Assembly: GCF_900090245.1 (NCBI RefSeq) | Contig: NZ_FMDN01000008.1 | Span: forward strand, 33,798 to 65,977 | DNA from: Micromonospora halophytica | GTDB taxonomy: Bacteria > Actinomycetota > Actinomycetes > Mycobacteriales > Micromonosporaceae | DNA length: 32,180 nucleotides | Direction of reading: 5' to 3' | Shown here: piece after piece, positions 28,029-32,180 of the stretch | Position numbering within the stretch: position 1 is the first letter of the stretch | Layout of the letters: every line of letters begins with the position of its first letter | Notes under the pieces: generated by a model | What the model saw: only the letters and a program-made list of their open reading frames with translations | Told to the model about the DNA's origin: nothing | The model's database searches: none | Made by a program: the position numbers and the translations under genes

Positions 28029-28124
28029 GCGTCTCGGCTCGGTAACTGGGCCGCCGCGCCGGTCGGGACGTGGCGGGGCTGCTCCACAATGATGCCGCGA
28101 TCCCCTCGCGCGACAGGAGCAGCC

Positions 28125-29039
28125 ATGACCGTCCTCGCCGCCCCGGGCGACACCTGGGGCATCTCCGGTCCCGTCTTCCTCGGCCTGTACCTGCTGGCCG
28201 CCGTGGTGGTGGTCGGCGGCGCGATCGTGCACCGGTCCCGGGTCGTCGCCGGGCGGTCGGTCGGCACGATCGACGTCCTCGGCCCGCAGCAGGTGGCGTA
28301 CCTCAACGGCGGCAACCAGCTCGCGGTCTGGGCCTCGCTGGGCGGGCTGCGCGGCAGCGGCGCGGTCGGCGTACGCCCCGACCGGCGGCTCACCACCGGC
28401 AGCGCCCTGCCCGCCGGGGTCACCCCACTGGACCAGGCGATCCACCACGCGGCCCGGCGCAACCTGTACGCCCGGGAACTGACCCGCGACGAGTGGGTGG
28501 CCCGGGCCCTGACCGAGCTGCGCGAGGGCCTCGAACGACAGGGCCTGGCGCTCTCCCCCGCGCAGCGCCGCACCGCCCGCAACGGCTCCCTGGCGGTACT
28601 CGGGCTGCTCGTGCTCGGCGCGGTACGGATGGGCGCCGGGCTGTCCCAGGGCAAGCCGATCGCCTTCCTGCTGGTCGCCTTCCTCGCCCTGGCCGTCACG
28701 GCGATCCTGCTGAACCGGGTGCCGTGGCGTACCCGGGCGGCCGACGCCGCGCTGCGCGAGCTGCGCCGACGCCACACCCACCTCGCCCCTGCCTCCGCGC
28801 CGGCGTACGCCACCTACGGCGCGGCCGGAGCGGCGATGGGCGTCGCCCTGTTCGGCACCGTCTCGCTCTGGAGCCTGGACCCGGGCTTCGCCGAACAGGC
28901 CGAGATCCAGCGGCAGGCGCTCAGCTCCGGCGGCGGGGCGGGCAGTTCCAGCGGCAGTTCCTGCGGGGGCGGCAGCTCGTGCAGCGGCGGCAGCTCCTGC
29001 GGGGGTGGTGGCGGCTGCGGCGGCGGGTGCGGCGGGTGA
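28125..29039 (+). CDS. TIGR04222-type membrane protein with Cys-rich C-terminal tail
   Basis: This 304-residue protein has a membrane helix at about 16-34. A soluble domain (about 45-150) contains the GPQQVAYLNGGNQLAV motif typical of TIGR04222 proteins. Further membrane segments lie at about 153-170 and 178-196 and probably near 230-250. The last 36 residues are almost only Gly, Ser and Cys. All five cysteines of the protein are in this tail (280, 286, 292, 298, 302). Proteins of this family are found next to DUF692 genes and have no known function. The ATG at 28125 follows AGGAGC at good spacing. The stop overlaps the start of the DUF692 gene by 4 bp (GTGA). The tail may be the substrate of that enzyme (inference). 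Confidence 0.85.
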   Translation: MTVLAAPGDTWGISGPVFLGLYLLAAVVVVGGAIVHRSRVVAGRSVGTIDVLGPQQVAYLNGGNQLAVWASLGGLRGSGAVGVRPDRRLTTGSALPAGVTPLDQAIHHAARRNLYARELTRDEWVARALTELREGLERQGLALSPAQRRTARNGSLAVLGLLVLGAVRMGAGLSQGKPIAFLLVAFLALAVTAILLNRVPWRTRAADAALRELRRRHTHLAPASAPAYATYGAAGAAMGVALFGTVSLWSLDPGFAEQAEIQRQALSSGGGAGSSSGSSCGGGSSCSGGSSCGGGGGCGGGCGG

Positions 29040-29848
29040 CCGGCCCGAGCGGCGTGGGCATCGGCTGGCGGCCGGAGATCGCCGGTTTCGTCGCCGAGCT
29101 GCCCGGGCTGCGCTTCGTCGAGGTGGTCGCCGAGTCGGTGCACGGCGAGCTGCCGCCGGGCCTCGCCGAGCTGCGGGCGCGCGGGGTCACCGTCGTGCCG
29201 CACGGGGTGCGGCTCTCCCTCGGCGGCGCGGAGCCGGTCGACCCGGCCCGGGTGGCCCACCTGGCGCGGGTGGCGGAGCTGGTCGGGGCGCCGCTGGTCA
29301 GCGAGCACATCGCGTTCGTCCGGGCCGGCGGTCTGGAGGCCGGCCACCTGCTGCCCCTGCCGCGCAGCCGGGAGGCGGTGGCCGCGGTGGCGGCCAACGT
29401 CCGGCGCGCGCAGGCCGAGCTGCCGGTGCCGCTGGCCCTGGAGCCGATCGCCGCCCTCTTCGACTGGCCCGACGACGAACTGGACGAGGCGGACTTCCTC
29501 ACCGAGATCCTCGACGCCACCGGGGCGACGTTGCTGCTCGACGTCGCCAACGTGCACGCCAACGCCCGCAACCGGGGCGGCGACCCGCTCGCCCTGCTGG
29601 ACCGCCTGCCGCTGGACCGGGTCGCGTACGTCCACGTGGCCGGCGGCGCCGAGCGGGGCGGCTTCTACCACGACACGCACACCGATCCCGTGCCGCCGGA
29701 GGTGCTCGACCTGGTCGGCGCGCTCTGCGCCCGGCACCGGCCGCCGGCGCTGCTGCTGGAACGCGACGGCCGCTACCCGCCCGCGGCGGAGCTGCGGGCC
29801 GAACTGGACGCCCTGGCCGCCACCTCCGGATACCCGGTGGTCACATGA
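29036..29848 (+). CDS. DUF692 / MNIO enzyme (multinuclear non-heme iron oxidative enzyme)
   Basis: The 270-residue protein is a DUF692 TIM-barrel. Metal-ligand positions are visible: H56 (VPHGV), E90-H91 (SEH), E136 (LALEP), D169, N172 and H174 (LLLDVANVH), H200 (YVHVAG), D213 and H215 (YHDTHT), and E242 (LLERDG). Characterised members (MbnB in methanobactin, TglH in 3-thiaglutamate synthesis) use an iron cluster and oxygen to rearrange or excise atoms at peptide cysteines, with a partner protein that binds the precursor. The GTG at 29036 overlaps the upstream stop, and its own stop overlaps the next start (ATGA), so the three genes are translationally coupled. The substrate is not known. Confidence 0.92.
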   Translation: MTGPSGVGIGWRPEIAGFVAELPGLRFVEVVAESVHGELPPGLAELRARGVTVVPHGVRLSLGGAEPVDPARVAHLARVAELVGAPLVSEHIAFVRAGGLEAGHLLPLPRSREAVAAVAANVRRAQAELPVPLALEPIAALFDWPDDELDEADFLTEILDATGATLLLDVANVHANARNRGGDPLALLDRLPLDRVAYVHVAGGAERGGFYHDTHTDPVPPEVLDLVGALCARHRPPALLLERDGRYPPAAELRAELDALAATSGYPVVT

Positions 29849-30345
29849 CCGGGGCCGGGCCGCCGACCGAGGCGTCGTCCGTACCGCGAGCGGTGGCGTC
29901 GTCGGGTGACCTGGCCGCCCGGCAGGCCGCGCTGGTGGCGGCCCTGGTCGCCGGCGCGCCCACCCCGCCCGGCTTCGCCACCGCCCCGGTGGACGCGGCC
30001 CGGGCCGCGCTGCTGCGCAAGCGGGCCGGCGACGTCGCGCGGCACTGGCCGCTGCTCGCCGCCGGCCTCGGTGACGCCTGGTGGGAGACCTTCCGTGACT
30101 GGGCGGCGCACCGGCCGACCAACGGGTCGCTGCGCGACGGCTGGGACCTGGCCCGCGCCCTGCGTGTGGGGGGCGCCCTGCCCCCGCTCGGCGCCGAGGA
30201 GCTGGCGGCACGCGAGGCGGCCACCCGCTACGACGGCCTCGACACGCCGCGGCCCCGTCGGCTGCCGGCCGTCGCCCGCGCCGGCGGCGCCGTCGCCGTC
30301 CAGCTCGCCGGCCGGGTACGCCTGCTGCGCCCGGCCCGCCGCTGA
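29845..30345 (+). CDS. Small protein encoded after DUF692, possible MNIO partner
   Basis: This 166-residue protein is Ala/Arg-rich and largely helical. It has DLAARQAALVAALVAGAPTPPGF near the start, then VDAARAALLRKRAGDVARHWPLLAAGLGDAWWETFRDWAAHRPT, and a charged C-terminus. The conserved-looking aromatic core (HWPLL, WWETFRDWA) resembles the helical partner domain (DUF2063-like) that many DUF692 enzymes need for substrate binding, but it is shorter. I recall short actinobacterial proteins of this kind encoded beside TIGR04222/DUF692 pairs, and could not run a search to confirm. The ATG at 29845 overlaps the DUF692 stop by 4 bp. Role as partner is inferred from position. Confidence 0.7.
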   Translation: MTGAGPPTEASSVPRAVASSGDLAARQAALVAALVAGAPTPPGFATAPVDAARAALLRKRAGDVARHWPLLAAGLGDAWWETFRDWAAHRPTNGSLRDGWDLARALRVGGALPPLGAEELAAREAATRYDGLDTPRPRRLPAVARAGGAVAVQLAGRVRLLRPARR

Positions 30346-30380
30346 GCCCACCGCCGGGTGCGACCGGTACGCGGGTACGG

Positions 30381-30386
30381 CAGGAT
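30381..30386 (+). promoter_or_regulatory. -10-like element of the SDR gene
   Basis: CAGGAT lies 7 nt before ATG 30394, in a 48-bp gap after the preceding stop, which fits a leaderless start. No good -35 was found. Confidence 0.35.
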
Positions 30387-30393
30387 CGACCGC

Positions 30394-31155
30394 ATGGATC
30401 TCGGACTCACCGATCAGGTGTACGTGCTGACCGGCGCCTCTCGCGGGCTGGGCTTCGCCACCGCGCAGTGCCTCGTCGCCGACGGTGCCCGGGTGGTCGT
30501 CTCCGCGCGGGCGCCGGAGCGGGTCGCCGAGGCGGTGGCGCGGCTGGGCGGCCCGGAGCACGCCATCGGGCTCACCGCCGACCTGGCCGACCCGGCCACC
30601 CCGCAACGACTGGTCACCGCGGCCCGGGAGCACTTCGGCCGGCTGGACGGCGCACTGGTCTCGGTCGGCGGGCCGCCCCCGGGCACCGCCGCCCGGGTCG
30701 ACGACGAGCAGTGGCGGCAGTCCTTCGAGACGGTCTTCCTGGGCAGCGTGCGGATGGCCCGTACGGTCGCCGCCGCGCTCACCGACGGCGGCGCGATCGG
30801 GCTGGTGCTGTCCACCTCGGCACGCAGCCCGGTGCCCGGCCTCGGCATCTCCAACGGCCTGCGGCCCGGCCTGGCCGGGGTGGCCAAGGACATGGCCGAC
30901 GAGTACGGGCCCCGGGGCGTACGGGTGCTCGGCCTGCTGCCCGGACGGATCATGACCGACCGCAACCGCGAACTCCTCGCCGCCACGGGCGACGTGGAGG
31001 CAGCCCGGGCCGAGGCGGAGGCCGGCATCCCACTGCGCCGCATCGGCGACCCTGCCGAGTTCGGCCGGGTCGCCGCGTTCCTGCTCTCCCCCGCAGCGGG
31101 CTACGTCACCGGAGTGACCGTGCCGGTCGACGGCGGCGCGCTGCGCGGCCTGTGA
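30394..31155 (+). CDS. Short-chain dehydrogenase/reductase, atypical active site
   Basis: The 253-residue protein has the nucleotide-binding TGASRGLG (13-20), a DL element after strand 3, the late PGRIMTDR and the closing VTGVTVPVDGGALRGL typical of FabG-like SDRs. The catalytic Ser is at about 140 (LSTSARS). The YxxxK motif is absent: the aligned stretch reads ISNGLRPGLAGVAKDM, so Tyr and Lys are replaced. A group of divergent SDRs with a similar SNxxR segment exists, and their reactions are unclear. The start is ATG 30394. Its stop overlaps the Mug start by 4 bp. Confidence 0.88.
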   Translation: MDLGLTDQVYVLTGASRGLGFATAQCLVADGARVVVSARAPERVAEAVARLGGPEHAIGLTADLADPATPQRLVTAAREHFGRLDGALVSVGGPPPGTAARVDDEQWRQSFETVFLGSVRMARTVAAALTDGGAIGLVLSTSARSPVPGLGISNGLRPGLAGVAKDMADEYGPRGVRVLGLLPGRIMTDRNRELLAATGDVEAARAEAEAGIPLRRIGDPAEFGRVAAFLLSPAAGYVTGVTVPVDGGALRGL

Positions 31156-31826
31156 CGCCGCCCCGCCGTATGCCCGCCGGGGGACGGAACGCGGGCCCGG
31201 CCACCGGCGGCCGTGGGCACCCCGCCGACGACCTCGGGCACACCGCCGACGGACGGGGACGGGCCGCCGGCGGCGGACGGCACCCGCGTCCGACGAAGGA
31301 GGAGCTGGCCGCGGCGGCGGACCGGACCATCCCGGACGTCATCGCCGGCGGGCTGGACGTGGTCTTCGTCGGCATCAACCCGGGTTTGTGGTCGGCCGCG
31401 ACCGGCTGGCACTTCGCCCGGCCGGGCAACCGCTTCTGGCCGGCCCTGCACCGGGCCGGGTTCACCCCGCGCCAGCTGCACCCCAGTGAGCAGGACGAGC
31501 TGCCCCGCCTGGGGCTGGGCATCACCAACATGGTGGCCCGGGCCAGCGCCCGCGCCGACGACCTGACCGCCGCCGAGCTGGTGGCCGGCGCGGAGGTCCT
31601 GGCCGGCAAGGTGGAGCGGTACCGGCCGGCCTGGGTGGCGGTGGTCGGGGTGACCGCGTACCGGATCGGCTTCGCCCGGCCGAAGGCCGGCTTCGGCCCC
31701 CGACCGGAGCGGCTGGCCGGCGCCCGGCTCTGGGTGCTGCCCAACCCGAGCGGGCTGAACGCCCACTTCACCGCCGAGACGCTCGGCGCCGCCTTCGGCG
31801 AACTGCGCGCGGTGGTCGCCGGCTAG
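31152..31826 (+). CDS. mug: G/U mismatch-specific DNA glycosylase (Mug-type)
   Basis: This 224-residue protein has the Mug/TDG signature motifs GINPG (74-78, with catalytic Asn76), GNRFW (92-96) and NPSGLNAHF (198-206). It should remove uracil or thymine, and related lesions, opposite guanine. The first 48 residues are Gly/Arg/Pro-rich, disordered and longer than in E. coli Mug, possibly aiding DNA contact. The start is set at GTG 31152, overlapping the SDR stop by 4 bp; ATG 31170 in frame is a reasonable alternative. Neither has a good ribosome-binding site, so coupling is likely. The IS982 element begins at once downstream. Confidence 0.9.
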   Translation: MTPPRRMPAGGRNAGPATGGRGHPADDLGHTADGRGRAAGGGRHPRPTKEELAAAADRTIPDVIAGGLDVVFVGINPGLWSAATGWHFARPGNRFWPALHRAGFTPRQLHPSEQDELPRLGLGITNMVARASARADDLTAAELVAGAEVLAGKVERYRPAWVAVVGVTAYRIGFARPKAGFGPRPERLAGARLWVLPNPSGLNAHFTAETLGAAFGELRAVVAG

Positions 31827-31847
31827 ACGAGTTGTTCCGAAGTCCGG

Positions 31848-32180
31848 TCAGTGGTCGTAGGCGATCAGTGATCGGGTGACGGGTGCGTTGGTCTTGTTGT
31901 TGTGCCAGATCGCGGCGGCCATGGCCAGGAGACGTTGAGCCACCCGCACGGCAACGCCGGCGAAGGTACGGCCGCCGTGTTCCTCCAGGTCAAGCTGGCC
32001 CTTGAGGGTGTCGTTGACTGACTCGATGAGCTGGCGGACCTTCTTGAGCGTCGCCTCGCCGTAACGGGTTTTCTCCTTCTTGCGTGACGGCCGTAGCAGT
32101 TCGATGCCCTGCTCGGCCAGGTTCCGCTCGAATGCCTTGGACGCGAAGCCCTTGTCCGAGATCAGCAGGATGCCTGGGTG
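31848..32180 (-). mobile_element. IS982-family transposase, C-terminal part (runs off the window)
   Basis: The minus-strand frame is open to the right edge and encodes 110 residues. They begin HPGILLISDKGFASKAFERN, where the Asp of SDKG fits the second catalytic Asp of the DDE set. LRPSRKKEKTRYGEATLKKV and RQLIESVNDTLKGQLDLEEH follow, and the end is HNNKTNAPVTRSLIAYDH. This pattern is characteristic of IS982-family transposases. The N-terminal half lies beyond the window, so completeness cannot be judged. The element's end must lie within or near the 21 bp between this stop and the mug stop. Confidence 0.85.

Overview
The window is high-GC actinobacterial DNA with mostly G/C-ending codons, many GTG starts and tightly packed genes. 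A complete conservon, an actinobacterial aconitase with an AcnR-type regulator, and a diterpene-type gene set point to Micromonosporaceae, most likely Micromonospora or a close relative. That placement is inferred from gene content; no search was run.

Region 1 (1-8513) concerns polysaccharides and the cell surface. It holds the 3' part of a GGAI-repeat beta-helix protein, then a convergent 1,832-residue secreted amylopullulanase with two GH13 catalytic domains. Two paralogous membrane-anchored proteins follow, each with a Pro/Ser-rich stalk and a CBM2-like tail. Region 2 (8758-12764) is a mixed set: an NTF2-like protein and a YiiX-like papain-fold protein in one operon, two tiny membrane proteins, an ArsC/Spx-like protein, a secreted C39-like cysteine peptidase and a VOC protein. 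It also contains a striking 19-bp inverted repeat in a gene-free stretch.

Region 3 (12800-15828) is acnA. Its promoter region carries a palindrome that recurs upstream of a TetR gene at 27456. That TetR gene looks like AcnR, so the classical acnA/acnR pair seems to have been separated by about 11.7 kb while keeping its operator. Region 4 (23870 down to 15883, minus strand) is an unbroken seven-gene run. A P450, a class I terpene synthase-like protein and a class II diterpene cyclase come first, followed by a conservon: NIT-domain sensor kinase, roadblock protein, DUF742 protein and small GTPase-like protein. The conservon has its own likely promoter overlapping the end of the cyclase gene.

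Region 5 (24340-27350) has a DUF2630 protein, a RIO-type kinase, a HAD hydrolase and a nitrilase-superfamily amidohydrolase. Region 6 (27456-31826) has the AcnR-like regulator, then three genes joined by 4-bp overlaps: a TIGR04222-type membrane protein whose only five cysteines lie in a Gly/Ser/Cys tail, a DUF692 (MNIO) enzyme, and a short partner-like protein. This is the best candidate for an undescribed system, because MNIO enzymes are known to modify cysteines in ribosomal peptides and here the cysteine-rich target may be the tail of a membrane protein. An atypical SDR and a Mug-type DNA glycosylase follow. The window ends inside an IS982-family transposase only 21 bp beyond the mug stop codon. 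No rRNA, tRNA or CRISPR array was seen.
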